DNA of 64,000 bases from CAVTTH01 sp963737545 (lineage in GTDB: Bacteria; Verrucomicrobiota; Verrucomicrobiia; Chthoniobacterales; UBA10450): assembly GCA_963737545.1 (NCBI GenBank), contig CAVTTH010000006.1, positions 62,001 to 126,000 of the forward strand, written 5' to 3'. Below the pieces are notes generated by a model, which searched no databases, was not told the origin of the DNA, and worked only from the letters and a program-made list of their open reading frames with translations. This document shows positions 34,903-43,694 of this stretch, piece by piece. The position numbers were made by a program, and so were the translations under genes. The stretch's first letter is position 1. Each line of letters begins with the position of its first letter.

Positions 34903-35260
34903 TTTCGTTTTCTCTTATCAGTATCTGTGCCAGCACTCCGGGAACGCCCAATGTGCCTCAGGTTTCTACTAGGGCGTCAACATGGACTCCTCAACGACAA
35001 GTGTTTATGCGTTGATAAGCGCTGGCATGTTCCTTTTTCAAGCAGATTCGCGCGAAAAAGACAAGTGTCAATTTCATGCCATCATGGCCTCATTCCGAAG
35101 CGAGTAGAGCCCAGTTCCTGATCCATCTCCGTGATTCGCAAAATTATTTTGCGAAAAAAAGTGACGACCATCTCTCGTTAGTTACTCAATGGGATTTGTC
35201 ATCTCCGGGTTGCAGTTCGGTTTATTTCAAGTTCGCGAGTTAACGAATTATCCATCGCGA
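34903..35260. other. Upstream region of the peptide operon
   Basis: About 360 bases between the peptide genes and the end of ada contain no gene. They must carry the promoter for the peptide pair (reverse strand). TTGACG at 34976-34981 on the reverse strand is a candidate -35, but no clear -10 follows. A 21-bp palindrome is described separately. The region is AT-richer than its surroundings. Confidence 0.4.
35135..35155. promoter_or_regulatory. 21-bp perfect palindrome, operator-like
   Basis: TTCGCAAAAT, a central T, and ATTTTGCGAA form a perfect dyad followed by an A-run. The near-absence of a loop makes a stable terminator hairpin unlikely, while the symmetry and length fit a dimeric repressor site. 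It lies about 230 bases upstream of the peptide genes and 106 bases downstream of ada. Confidence 0.5.
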
Positions 35261-36319
35261 TCAGTGATTCCACTTTCGCTCATGATCAAGCAGCCACTTT
35301 TTTCGCCAGAGACCGCCGCCATATCCGCAGAGCGTGCCATCGGCTCGGATCACGCGATGACACGGAACAATAATGCAAAGCATGTTCGTGCCATTCGCAC
35401 GACCGACCGCGCGTTGAGCACCTGGGGCACGCAGCTTCTCCGCCATCCATGCGTAAGAGCGAGTTTCCCCAATCGGAATGGAACGCAGGACATCCCACGC
35501 ACGTAGTTGAAAAACTGAGCCGATCGGTGCAATCGGAACGTCGAATCTCAGATTCTTGCCCGAGAAATAGTCGGCCAGTTGTCGGCGGACATCATCGAGA
35601 TGTGGGTGCTCGCCCGGCACGGCATTCGTGCGCAACCGGTGTCGCAAAATCATAAGTTCGCGTTCAAGGGCGCGCCGATCTGCAAACTCGAGCAATCGCA
35701 ATCCTTCGTCGTCGGCAACGGCCAGCATCGCTCCCAGTGGTGTTTCGATCCGCTCAGCCACGAGGACGGCGCGGGATCTGGCTCCTGTCGGTGGGTCGCC
35801 AAAAATGCGGGTAAATGCTTCGCGAAATCCACTTGCGGATTCGAAACCGCTGCCGTTTTTTGCTTCATCGACACGCCCACCTCGACGTACCTCGCGCAAG
35901 GCGAGTCCCATGCGTCTGGCCCGGTGATAGGCTTGAAAGGTCATCCCGTAGTAACGTTTGAATTGGCGGCGTGCCGTCGACGGATCGATCGCCAGTGCCG
36001 CCAGTTCCTTGTCGGTTAATCGTCCTCCAGGCGCTTTCTCCACTTCCGCGCGGAGCCGCTCAATCAATTTCGGTGCAGGTTTTCCGGGATCCATTGGTTG
36101 GCAGCGCAAACATGGGCGGTAACCGCCGTGCAAAGCTTCACTCGGCGTCGCGAAGAAATCGACATTTTGCCGCGCCGGCTTCTTTGCCGAGCAAGTGGGA
36201 CGACAAAAAATCCCGGTGGTGCGCACGCCAACGAAAAAGATGCCCTCAAAACTAGCGTCGCGGCTGACGAGCGCGCGATACATCATGTCGTTAGGGGGTA
36301 GCAATTCCGGTGTTTTCAT
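35261..36319 (-). CDS. ada: Ada: bifunctional DNA methyl-repair protein and transcription regulator
   Basis: The start at 36319 overlaps the preceding stop by four bases. The 352 residues comprise the Ada zinc domain (FVGVRTTGIFCRPTCSAKKP, YRPCLRCQP, with the methyl-phosphotriester acceptor Cys), an AraC-type helix-turn-helix region (DPSTARRQFKRYYGMTFQAY), and a C-terminal O6-methylguanine methyltransferase with IVPCHRVIRADG as acceptor site. Methylated Ada in E. coli activates alkylation-response genes. The AraC region is shortened to about one helix-turn-helix. The neighbour DUF1203 gene is in the same operon. Confidence 0.93.
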   Translation of the reverse strand: MKTPELLPPNDMMYRALVSRDASFEGIFFVGVRTTGIFCRPTCSAKKPARQNVDFFATPSEALHGGYRPCLRCQPMDPGKPAPKLIERLRAEVEKAPGGRLTDKELAALAIDPSTARRQFKRYYGMTFQAYHRARRMGLALREVRRGGRVDEAKNGSGFESASGFREAFTRIFGDPPTGARSRAVLVAERIETPLGAMLAVADDEGLRLLEFADRRALERELMILRHRLRTNAVPGEHPHLDDVRRQLADYFSGKNLRFDVPIAPIGSVFQLRAWDVLRSIPIGETRSYAWMAEKLRAPGAQRAVGRANGTNMLCIIVPCHRVIRADGTLCGYGGGLWRKKWLLDHERKWNH

Positions 36320-36783
36320 TTGCGTTCCAATCTCAGTGTATAACAACCGCGACTGACACTGCGAGCCTGCAAAAAAGCGGCGTCGGGATTGCTTAGCAAT
36401 TTTTCAATTACGGGTGCGATTTCATCGCCATTGATCACTTCGGCGTCGATCATCTCGTCACTCGCATTATACGCGCGCAATACGCGATTAGCTCGAAATT
36501 CTGCCGGATATTCATCCATGGCCGCGTACTGTTCGCACGGTTGCGCGTGGACAAAAATAGGTCCGCTTTCCGAATAGGGACGACCCGGCGCGATCGAAGC
36601 GTACGGAAACAGAACGACTTGTTCGCCCGGTTCTACCCAACGAAGACAATGACGGCAGGGATAACCTGTCGGAGAATCCGCTGTCATCAGCGCGTGATCC
36701 AGCGCGCCCGCCTTGACAGCGTGGCGGGCCCGCTCGGCAATTTCGGTTGGTAACGGAACAACTCTGAACGGTGAAGTTTTCAT
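36316..36783 (-). CDS. DUF1203 family protein
   Basis: The 155-residue protein shows the family features: YPCRHCLRWVEPGEQVVLFP near residue 42, GPIFVHAQPCEQYAA, and RAYNASDEMIDAEVINGDEI, with a conserved Arg-rich end. DUF1203 members are cytoplasmic, small and of unknown function; the CRHC and HAQPC residues could bind metal. It is the first gene of a two-gene operon with ada, which suggests a role linked to alkylation damage, but nothing more direct supports this. Confidence 0.8.
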   Translation of the reverse strand: MKTSPFRVVPLPTEIAERARHAVKAGALDHALMTADSPTGYPCRHCLRWVEPGEQVVLFPYASIAPGRPYSESGPIFVHAQPCEQYAAMDEYPAEFRANRVLRAYNASDEMIDAEVINGDEIAPVIEKLLSNPDAAFLQARSVSRGCYTLRLERK

Positions 36784-36859
36784 AATGTGAGCGTAAGCGC
36801 ATCACTAGTCCGATGCGCATCGACGGATTTCAGGCAGCGAATTCCGCGATGTTGCCCGA

Positions 36860-37431
36860 TCAGTTCGACGCCAGGTCTTCCAGTTGATTCACGTTCTTGT
36901 AGAGCCTCGCCTTATTTTCTGAAACCTGAAGCGTTCGAAGCTTGTTTCGTTGAACCAAATCATGGACGAGCGGCTGAAGCGAAAATTCATCGCTCGTTAG
37001 GGCGGCAATCAAATCGTCGCAAGCTGTCTGCGGATAGACGGCCGCCAGCGGCTCCGCCCGTTGCCCGATCATCGGAAGAACGCCTCGGCCCGCTGTGGCC
37101 AGGTTGATGAGAGACTGCAGATGCATGCTTGTCATGAAAGGCATATCGATCGCCAGCGCGATGAGGTGGTCCGTTTGCGTGCAACTCAAAGTGGCGGCGA
37201 GCCCACTGAGCGGACCACGCGAGGGGGCTTCGTCTAAAACCAATCTCGTAACGGCAGGTCGCCAGGAGCGCTCGCTTCTTGCGGAAACGAAAATCTCCTC
37301 GCGGTTGGAGCTCACGTAATAAGTTGATCTGCCGTTGCCAAAGGGGCTCGCCTTGGAAAGATGATTGTCGCCTTCTCCACACCCATTCGATGCGATTCGC
37401 CGCCTGCGAGTAGTACCGCGCTCAGAGTCAT
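36860..37431 (-). pseudogene. mobA: MobA, molybdenum cofactor guanylyltransferase, two frameshifts
   Basis: From the ATG at 37431 the frame reads MTLSAVLLAGGESHRMGVEK, the GTP-binding LAGGxSxRMGxDK motif. It must then change frame to FQGEPLWQRQINLLRELQP and again to EEIFVSARSERSWRPAVTRL, which continues through APSRGPLSGLAATLS, LIALAIDMPFMT (the DMP metal motif) and a normal C-terminus to the stop at 36860. MobA adds GMP to molybdopterin for enzymes of the DMSO reductase family. The divergent fdhD and the molybdoenzyme next to it support a working pathway, so the two shifts are probably consensus errors. The start faces fdhD across a 110-base shared promoter region. Confidence 0.85.
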
Positions 37432-37541
37432 GCGCGAGCGGGATTCAAAATTCTCACAAGATATGATAACACCTGGCCGGAAATATCCGCCAACATCTTA
37501 CGAGTCGCGCCATACGCCCGCGCTGTGCGAGTATATTGATC

Positions 37542-38513
37542 ATGAGTCTTCCGGAAGTTGAAGCAGGCGGAGTTGGCGCTGGCACTGTTCTCCGGCGCAA
37601 GGCGAACGGTGCCACGGAATGTGTCACTGACGAATTGGCGGTCGAGGAGCCTCTGGAAATTCGGATTGGAAAGAATCCACTCGTTGTGACGATGCGCACG
37701 CCGGGAAATGATGATGAACTGGCCGCCGGCTTTCTGCTTTCGGAGGGAGTTATCCGCGTGCGCGAGGATGTGCAGGAAGTATTGCATTCTCCGTTGGACA
37801 ATTCGTACGGGAACATTCTGAACGTTAGACTCGCCGCCCGAATCAAGTTCACCCCGGAATCGGCGCAGCGTTTCGGCACGATTTCGACAAGTTGCGGCCT
37901 CTGCGGAAAAACAAGCATCGAATTTATCCACCAACACTTTCCAGCGATTGATGTCGGACGAAGGGTCCGAGTCCAAGAATCGACGTTTCTCGAATTACCA
38001 AAACGACTACGCGAGGCGCAGGGAAATTTTTCGAGAACCGGAGGCATTCATGCGGCGGCTGTCTTCGACCTTTCGGGCAATCTTCTCATTTTGCGCGAAG
38101 ACATCGGTCGTCACAACGCGGTCGACAAGACAATTGGTCGCGCCCTTCTCGATAACTTGCTGCCGTTAGGCGAACACATCCTGATGGTCAGCGGACGCTC
38201 CTCGCTCGAGATCGTCCAGAAGGCGCTGGCGGCCGGAATTCCAATCATTACTTCTGTCTCCGCACCATCGACCCTTGCGGTAAATTTCGCGCGGGCGAGC
38301 GGACAGACATTGATTGGTTTTCTGCGACCACCGACCTTCAATATCTACTCACATGTCGAGCGCGTTGTGCTCGGATCACCTCGCAGATTGACGCGAATCA
38401 GATGCCTGATTTGCCCGCGGCAGGCGCAATCGACAGGGACGCGGGTTCGCGTGCAGCCAGACGAAGTTCTTCGACTGCGACTTCCACATCGGGCGACGGT
38501 GCGACTGAGATAA
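37542..38513 (+). CDS. fdhD: FdhD, sulfur-carrier for formate dehydrogenase maturation, with a C-terminal extension
   Basis: FdhD transfers sulfur from IscS to the molybdenum cofactor of formate dehydrogenases. The core shows VEEPLEIRIGKNPLVVTMRT, GFLLSEGVI, the Cys pair STSCGLCGKTS, GGIHAAAVFDL, LREDIGRHNAVDKTIG and SGRSSLEIVQKAL. The usual protein ends soon after FNIYSHVER; here about 45 extra, Arg-rich residues follow, so the gene overlaps the end of the convergent molybdoenzyme gene by 116 bases. A stop in the neighbouring frame near 38390 suggests that the extension may come from a lost base. The ATG at 37542 is preferred to the upstream TTG. Confidence 0.92.
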   Translation: MSLPEVEAGGVGAGTVLRRKANGATECVTDELAVEEPLEIRIGKNPLVVTMRTPGNDDELAAGFLLSEGVIRVREDVQEVLHSPLDNSYGNILNVRLAARIKFTPESAQRFGTISTSCGLCGKTSIEFIHQHFPAIDVGRRVRVQESTFLELPKRLREAQGNFSRTGGIHAAAVFDLSGNLLILREDIGRHNAVDKTIGRALLDNLLPLGEHILMVSGRSSLEIVQKALAAGIPIITSVSAPSTLAVNFARASGQTLIGFLRPPTFNIYSHVERVVLGSPRRLTRIRCLICPRQAQSTGTRVRVQPDEVLRLRLPHRATVRLR

Positions 38514-40890
38514 TCACGAACTTACTCGTCGGTGTGTTTGATCGATCGGCCACGCTGTTGATCGGCACGAGAACATTTGCCTCGGGGAAATAGGTCGCCG
38601 TGCAACCACGCGGAATTTTGTACGGCGCCACTTGGAAATGCCGCGCGGTTCGTTCCTCGTCATCATGATGACTCGTCAGATCCACCAGCTGCCCCTGTTG
38701 CAAACCCGACTCCGCGACGTCTTCGGGGTTCATGAAAATAACGCGGCGGCCGTTGTAAATCCCGCGATAGCGATCATCCAAACCGTAGATGTGGGTGTTG
38801 AACTGATCGTGCGAGCGAATCGTCATCATGATGAATTTTCCGGGATCGAGTTCATTTCGCGGAATCGGATGAATCGTGAACTTCGCCTTGCCGATTGCGT
38901 TATTAAATTTGCGGTGATCACGCGCCGCATTCGGGAGATAGAACACATTCTGTGCAATCCGCTCGTTGAACCGCTCGAAGCCCGGAACGACCTGCGCGAT
39001 ATGCTCACGGATCCGATCGTAGTTTGCCGTTAGGCCTTTCCAATCGACTTTGCTGCGAAGGCCCAGCGTCGCCTCCGCGATACCGGCCACGATCGCCGGC
39101 TCGCTCAGCAGATGTTCGCTCGCCGGCTCCAGAACGCCCCGGGAAGAATTGATGATTCCCATCGAATCCTCGGTGGTCACGAATTGTTCACCACCAGCCT
39201 GGCGGTCGATTTCCGACCGTCCAAGACACGGCAGAATGAGCGCGATGTCGCCGGTGATGAGATGCGATCGGTTCAGCTTGATCGAAACGTGCGCGGTCAG
39301 GCGACAACGCTGTAATGCCTTCGCTGTGTATTCTGTGTCCGGCGTCGCCGACAGAAAATTGCCACCCATGGCGAAGAAGACACGAATCTTCCCTTCGTGC
39401 ATCCGTTTGATCGCTTCGACCGTATCGGTGCCATGTTCGCGCGGCGGCTCGAAGTTGAATTCCTTGCCCAGTTTATCGAGGAAGGTGTCGCTCATCCGCT
39501 CGCAGATTCCCATGGTGCGATCGCCCTGGACGTTGGAATGTCCGCGCACCGGACATGGGCCCGCGCCTGGGCGTCCGATATTTCCGCCGAGCAAGAGGAA
39601 ATTCATGATTTCCTGAATCGTCGCGACCGCATTCTTGTGCTGCGTCAAACCCATGGCCCAACAGCAAATGATGCGCTTCGACGTCATGGCGATTTCCGCG
39701 GCATCTCGAATCTGTTCTCTTGTTAGGCCGCTGCTGATCAGAATGTCGTCCCAGCTTGTCGCGCGAAGATCCGCGATGAATTCGTCATATCCGGCGGTGT
39801 GATTTCGAATGAACTCCTGGTCGAAAACGGCGTCGTGGCATTTCTCTTCCTCGGCCAGCATCTCCTTCATCATTCCCTTTAGCACCGCGACATCGCCATT
39901 GATGCGCACGGGCAACCAGAGATCGCTCAACCGCGTTCCACTGCCGAACATCAATCCGGCCGCGCGAATCGGATTCTTCAAATCCTGCGGATTCTTAAAC
40001 TGGAAGTTTCCGATCTCGGGGAGGGGATTGATCGAAACGATCCTGGCCCCCGGTTTCCCGTCGCGCTGCTGCTTCGCGCGCTGCAAACTGGTTAGCATCC
40101 GCGGATGATTGGTTCCCGGGTTCTGGCCGATAATGAAAATTGCGTCGGCATGATCGAAGTCCTCCAGTTTCACGCAGCCTTTGCCGATACCGATTGCTTC
40201 ATTCAAGGCCGCGCCGCTCGACTCATGGCACATGTTCGAGCAATCCGGCAGATTGTTGGTCCCGAATTCCCTGGCGAAAAGCTGATACAGGAAAGCCGCT
40301 TCGTTGCTCGTTCTGCCACTGGTGTAAAACGCCGCCGCGTTCGGTGTTGGCAACGCGTTCAACTCCGCGGCGACGAGCTTGAACGCATCATCCCATGGGA
40401 TCGGTTCATAGTGGGTGGCGCCTTCGTGTTTCACCATCGGATGCGTCAACCGCCCCTGCTGGCCTAACCAGAAATCGCTTTGCTTGCGCAAGTCATCGAG
40501 CGAATGTTCGCGGAAGAAATCGGGAGCGACGCGTTTTGTCGTCCCTTCGTCTGCAACTGCTTTCGCTCCGTTCTCGCAAAATTCCGCGACTTGCCGTTCG
40601 TCGTCCGGACTCGGCCACGCGCAGCTCTGGCAGTCGAAACCGGTCTTCTGGTTGACTTGAAGCAGCGCCTTCGCTCCGCGAACGATGCCCATTTCACGGA
40701 CGGCAAAACGCGTCGTTTGATACATCGCTGGCAAACCGGCGGCGATTTGAGATGGCCGGCCGATTCTTGCTCCCTCGATTTCCAGCGGAGGTTGCGCTCC
40801 CGGTGTGGGATCGTCCTGATCTAACTCTGTGTTTTTTGCGGGTGACGCGGAATCAGGCTCCCGCGTCCCGTGATTTTCGTCCCCAGTCAC
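38398..40890 (-). CDS. FdhF/YdeP-type molybdopterin oxidoreductase
   Basis: The 830-residue protein belongs to the DMSO-reductase superfamily, YdeP branch. After a 70-residue acidic/Pro-rich start come FDCQSCAWPSPDD (iron-sulfur-like CxxC remnant), the molybdenum region FYTSGRTSNEAAFLYQL and NMCHESSGAALNEAIGIGKG, then AIFIIGQNPGTNHPRML, IICCWAMGLTQHKNA, GRPGAGPCPVRGHSNVQGDR and the C-terminal MopB_CT domain (FIMMTIRSHDQFNTHIYG). YdeP-type proteins are proposed formate-dehydrogenase-like enzymes whose physiological substrate is unsettled. No electron-transfer subunit is adjacent. fdhD and mobA follow directly, consistent with cofactor supply. Confidence 0.9.
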   Translation of the reverse strand: MTGDENHGTREPDSASPAKNTELDQDDPTPGAQPPLEIEGARIGRPSQIAAGLPAMYQTTRFAVREMGIVRGAKALLQVNQKTGFDCQSCAWPSPDDERQVAEFCENGAKAVADEGTTKRVAPDFFREHSLDDLRKQSDFWLGQQGRLTHPMVKHEGATHYEPIPWDDAFKLVAAELNALPTPNAAAFYTSGRTSNEAAFLYQLFAREFGTNNLPDCSNMCHESSGAALNEAIGIGKGCVKLEDFDHADAIFIIGQNPGTNHPRMLTSLQRAKQQRDGKPGARIVSINPLPEIGNFQFKNPQDLKNPIRAAGLMFGSGTRLSDLWLPVRINGDVAVLKGMMKEMLAEEEKCHDAVFDQEFIRNHTAGYDEFIADLRATSWDDILISSGLTREQIRDAAEIAMTSKRIICCWAMGLTQHKNAVATIQEIMNFLLLGGNIGRPGAGPCPVRGHSNVQGDRTMGICERMSDTFLDKLGKEFNFEPPREHGTDTVEAIKRMHEGKIRVFFAMGGNFLSATPDTEYTAKALQRCRLTAHVSIKLNRSHLITGDIALILPCLGRSEIDRQAGGEQFVTTEDSMGIINSSRGVLEPASEHLLSEPAIVAGIAEATLGLRSKVDWKGLTANYDRIREHIAQVVPGFERFNERIAQNVFYLPNAARDHRKFNNAIGKAKFTIHPIPRNELDPGKFIMMTIRSHDQFNTHIYGLDDRYRGIYNGRRVIFMNPEDVAESGLQQGQLVDLTSHHDDEERTARHFQVAPYKIPRGCTATYFPEANVLVPINSVADRSNTPTSKFVIISVAPSPDVEVAVEELRLAAREPASLSIAPAAGKSGI

Positions 40891-40940
40891 ATTGCATTAT
40901 ACGCTTCCCGGCGTTGAGCCAAGCAGCCGTTTTTCTGTCG

Positions 40941-41414
40941 CTACCAGCGGTGAAAGGCGGGATGGCCTTCCTTCACGGCAACAAAAGTCCCACGGCATGT
41001 CGCGCAGACCTTTCCGCCTGCAGTCAGCGTTCCGTCAACGGTGGCGCGATCGTGGGACGAATCGACGACTTTGGCCGAAAGAAAGACCGAGTCGTTAGTC
41101 GGAGTTGGGCGGAGCAACTTGATCGCGTAATCGGCCGTGACGGTGCACGGTGGATGATCTTCGCCGGACTGCCGCATGAGATGGTAGGCCGCCGTCCAAT
41201 TACAATGACAATCGAGCAACGTGCCGATGACACCGCCGTTCAGGACGCCGGGGAACGCCTCGTATTTTGGCTCGGGCCTCCATTCCGCGATCACTTCCTC
41301 TTCGCCGCGCGGAAAACTGCGGATGCGCAATCCTTCGGCATTGGCCGGGCCGCAACCCCAGCAGGAATTGTTTGGAGCATAACGCTCTTGCAGCGATCTT
41401 TGATCGTCAGGCAT
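40941..41414 (-). CDS. PaaI-type hotdog-fold thioesterase
   Basis: The 157 residues form one hotdog domain: the hot-dog helix with catalytic region VLNGGVIGTLLDCHCNWTAA, then TVTADYAIKLLRPTP and strands VFLSAKVVDSSHDRATVDGT and KVCATCRGTFVAV. PaaI-type enzymes hydrolyse acyl-CoA thioesters in the cytosol. An N-terminal CWGCGPANAEGLRI segment, a feature of many family members, recalls a small zinc-ribbon-like stretch. The gene is upstream of, and on the same strand as, the methylcitrate genes' terminator side and separated from prpC by a hairpin repeat. Confidence 0.88.
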   Translation of the reverse strand: MPDDQRSLQERYAPNNSCWGCGPANAEGLRIRSFPRGEEEVIAEWRPEPKYEAFPGVLNGGVIGTLLDCHCNWTAAYHLMRQSGEDHPPCTVTADYAIKLLRPTPTNDSVFLSAKVVDSSHDRATVDGTLTAGGKVCATCRGTFVAVKEGHPAFHRW

Positions 41415-41441
41415 TTGTTGTTCGGGCTGGTTTAACTTCCT

Positions 41442-41526
41442 TGTAGCGGCGGTCTCTGACCGTCGCCATTCTGCAATTCAGAGCGGATCGCTACAGCCGA
41501 TCCGACGGTCAGAGACCGCCGCTACA
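41442..41526. repeat. Inverted repeat pair, 24-bp perfect arms
   Basis: TGTAGCGGCGGTCTCTGACC begins the arm at 41442-41465, and its exact complement closes at 41503-41526; the 37 bases between contain a second, smaller dyad (GCGGATCG / CCGATCCG). It lies between prpC and the thioesterase. A shorter relative is at 53663-53723. These are non-autonomous intergenic repeats that could act as a transcription barrier. Confidence 0.88.
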
Positions 41527-41539
41527 ATCCGGCCGGCCA

Positions 41540-42682
41540 TTACTTCGCGCCGTTAGGCGAAATTCCGTCGTAAGGCCGCATCGCGGGTCCGGTATAAAGC
41601 GAGAGCGGGCGGATCAAGCGGTTGTGATCTTGCTGTTCGGTCACGTGCGCGCACCAGCCGGCGACGCGCGAGGTCGCAAAGATTGGCGTGTTCAAGGCGG
41701 GCGGAAACTCCAGCATCGTGAAGACCGGCGCGGCGTAGAGATCGACGTTGGCACAGAGATGTTTTTCTCGCTCCATCGTGGCCTCGAGCGTTTCACAGAT
41801 CGGCACCCAATCTTCCTTCCCGACCCGCTTGCCCAGGTCGCGCGCGATTTCGCGCATAATCGGCACCCGCGAGTCCCCTTTTTTGTAAACCCGATGTCCG
41901 AAGCCCATGATCTTGGCCTTTTTCGCCAAGGCATCCATCATCCATTTCTCGGCGCGATCGGCCGTCTTGATGTCGTCGAGCATGCGCATCGATTCCTCGT
42001 TAGCGCCTCCGTGCAGCGGACCCTTCAGCGTGCCACAGGCGCTTGTCACTGCAGCGTACATGTCGGCGAGCGTCGATGCGGTCACGCGCGCTGCGAAGGT
42101 CGAGGCGTTGAATTCGTGGTCGGCGTACAGGATCAGGATCGTGTCCATCATCCGGATCTTCCACGTCGGCGGCACTTCACCGTTCAGCTTGTAAAATAGA
42201 TTGCCCGCCACGGTCAGGTCCGGGTGCTCCGCCAACGGATCGAGGCCTAACGAAATGCGGTAGCCGTCCATAATCAGCGTCGAAACCTGCGCGATCAGGC
42301 GGGTCGCCTTGCGGATGTTGGCGTCGTGCGAGTTGTCGTTCAGGTCGGGATCGAAAGGCGCGAGCATGGAAACGCCGGTGCGCAGCATATCCATCGGATG
42401 CGTCTTCTTCGGCAACAGCCGCAGCATCTCGATCACCTGTTTCGGCAGGGGCCGCGCGGCCGCGATCTCCATTCTGAAGCGCTGGAGCTCTCCCAAGGTC
42501 GGCAGTTGACCGTTGAGGAGGAGGTAGGCGACTTCTTCGAAGCTGGCCTTCGTCGCCATCTCATGAATGTCGTAGCCGCGATACATCAGGCCGGCGTTGG
42601 GATCGACCCAGCAGATTTCAGTTTCGCCGGCGATCACGCCGGCAAGGCCCGGGCTGTAGGCTGGTTTTTGTTCAGTGGTCAT
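41540..42682 (-). CDS. prpC: Citrate synthase, probably 2-methylcitrate synthase
   Basis: The 380-residue type II-like enzyme shows the active-site His regions PLHGGANEESM and MGFGHRVYKKGDSRV, the catalytic Asp region ANVDLYAAPVFTMLEFP and Arg in RVAGWCAHVTEQ. The start IAGETEICWVDPNAGLMYRG is the normal CoA-binding N-terminus of the small citrate/methylcitrate synthases. Next to methylisocitrate lyase and PrpD, the substrate is most likely propionyl-CoA plus oxaloacetate, although sequence alone does not exclude citrate synthesis. It is separated from prpB by an inverted repeat. Confidence 0.9.
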   Translation of the reverse strand: MTTEQKPAYSPGLAGVIAGETEICWVDPNAGLMYRGYDIHEMATKASFEEVAYLLLNGQLPTLGELQRFRMEIAAARPLPKQVIEMLRLLPKKTHPMDMLRTGVSMLAPFDPDLNDNSHDANIRKATRLIAQVSTLIMDGYRISLGLDPLAEHPDLTVAGNLFYKLNGEVPPTWKIRMMDTILILYADHEFNASTFAARVTASTLADMYAAVTSACGTLKGPLHGGANEESMRMLDDIKTADRAEKWMMDALAKKAKIMGFGHRVYKKGDSRVPIMREIARDLGKRVGKEDWVPICETLEATMEREKHLCANVDLYAAPVFTMLEFPPALNTPIFATSRVAGWCAHVTEQQDHNRLIRPLSLYTGPAMRPYDGISPNGAK

Positions 42683-42712
42683 AAATTATCCTGAGGTCTG
42701 GTCGTTATTCTT

Positions 42713-42819
42713 AACGTCCAACGTCCAACGTTCAACATTCAACGTCCAATTACAGAAAGACGGACGCGATGCGCTGCCTTCATTGAGCGTTGAACGTTGA
42801 ACGTTGAGCGTTGGACGTT
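42713..42819. repeat. AACGTCCAACGTTCAAC inverted repeat
   Basis: The left arm (42713-42749) is composed of AACGTCCAACG, TTCAACATTCAACG units. The right arm (42783-42819) is its imperfect complement, built of TTGAACG and TTGAGCG units, with 33 bases between. The right arm overlaps the last 13 codons of prpB, so the prpB C-terminus is repeat-derived. Confidence 0.85.
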
Positions 42820-43691
42820 TTCTCCTCCTTCGCGGCGTCGTATCCCGGCCAGCTTTCCGCCGCCGGATCGTAATCGAGCGTCTCGTAAAGGTCATTCCGC
42901 GTCTGCATCCGGTCGAGCCAACCCTCGGCCGAGCCGGCCTCCTTTAAGGCCCGGAAGAATTCGTTCGTCGTTTTCATCGAAACGCGAAACGCGCTCTGCG
43001 GGAAGATGACCATGCGATAGCCGAGCTCGCCCAACTCGTCGACGCTCAGGAGTGGGCTCTTGCCAAACTCCGTCATGTTCGCGAGCAGCGGTACTCTCAT
43101 CTCTTTCGCGAAATCGCGGAACTCTTCCTTCGTTTGCAGCGCCTCGGGGAAAATCGCATCCGCGCCCGCCGCGACGTACGCCTGCGCGCGTTTCACCGCG
43201 CCGTCGAAATTTTCGCGCGCGCGGGAATCAGTCCGCGCGATAACCAGAAAATCGTGATCGTGCCTGGCGGCCAACGCCGCGCGAATCTTCGCCGCCATCT
43301 CTTCGGTCTCGATCAAGCGCTTGCCCGCGAGATGACCGCAGCGCTTCGGAAATTCCTGGTCTTCCAGGTGGCAACCGGCCAATCCGGCGCGTTCCAACTC
43401 ATAAATCGTGCGCCCCACATTCTCAACGCCGCCGAAGCCGGTATCAGCATCGACGATCGCCGGAATTTTCACGGCGTGCGCAATGAAGCCGGCGAAAGTC
43501 GCGACTTCGTTGAGCGTGAGCAACCCGACATCTGGCAAACCGGCGGTGCAATTCGCCAGTCCCGCACCGCTGATGTAGACCGCCTTGAATCCGACCCGCT
43601 CCACCTGGCGTGCCATCGAGGCATTCGGCACTCCCGGCATCGCGACGACGCCCTGGCTAATCAGTTTTCGCAATGCAGCGGCTGGACTCAT
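42780..43691 (-). CDS. prpB: 2-methylisocitrate lyase
   Basis: The enzyme splits 2-methylisocitrate to pyruvate and succinate. Key elements of the ICL/PEPM barrel are VYISGAGLANCTAGLPDVG, VDADTGFGGVENV (metal Asp), HLEDQEFPKRCGHLAGKRL (the KRCGH catalytic Cys loop), FLVIARTDSRA, and ANMTEFGKSPLLS. The length (303) is close to E. coli PrpB. The last residues (KTSNAQRSTFNAQ) are encoded by an intergenic repeat and are unlike the family. It starts three bases after the prpD stop, on the same strand. Confidence 0.95.
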   Translation of the reverse strand: MSPAAALRKLISQGVVAMPGVPNASMARQVERVGFKAVYISGAGLANCTAGLPDVGLLTLNEVATFAGFIAHAVKIPAIVDADTGFGGVENVGRTIYELERAGLAGCHLEDQEFPKRCGHLAGKRLIETEEMAAKIRAALAARHDHDFLVIARTDSRARENFDGAVKRAQAYVAAGADAIFPEALQTKEEFRDFAKEMRVPLLANMTEFGKSPLLSVDELGELGYRMVIFPQSAFRVSMKTTNEFFRALKEAGSAEGWLDRMQTRNDLYETLDYDPAAESWPGYDAAKEEKTSNAQRSTFNAQ

Positions 43692-43694
43692 TCG

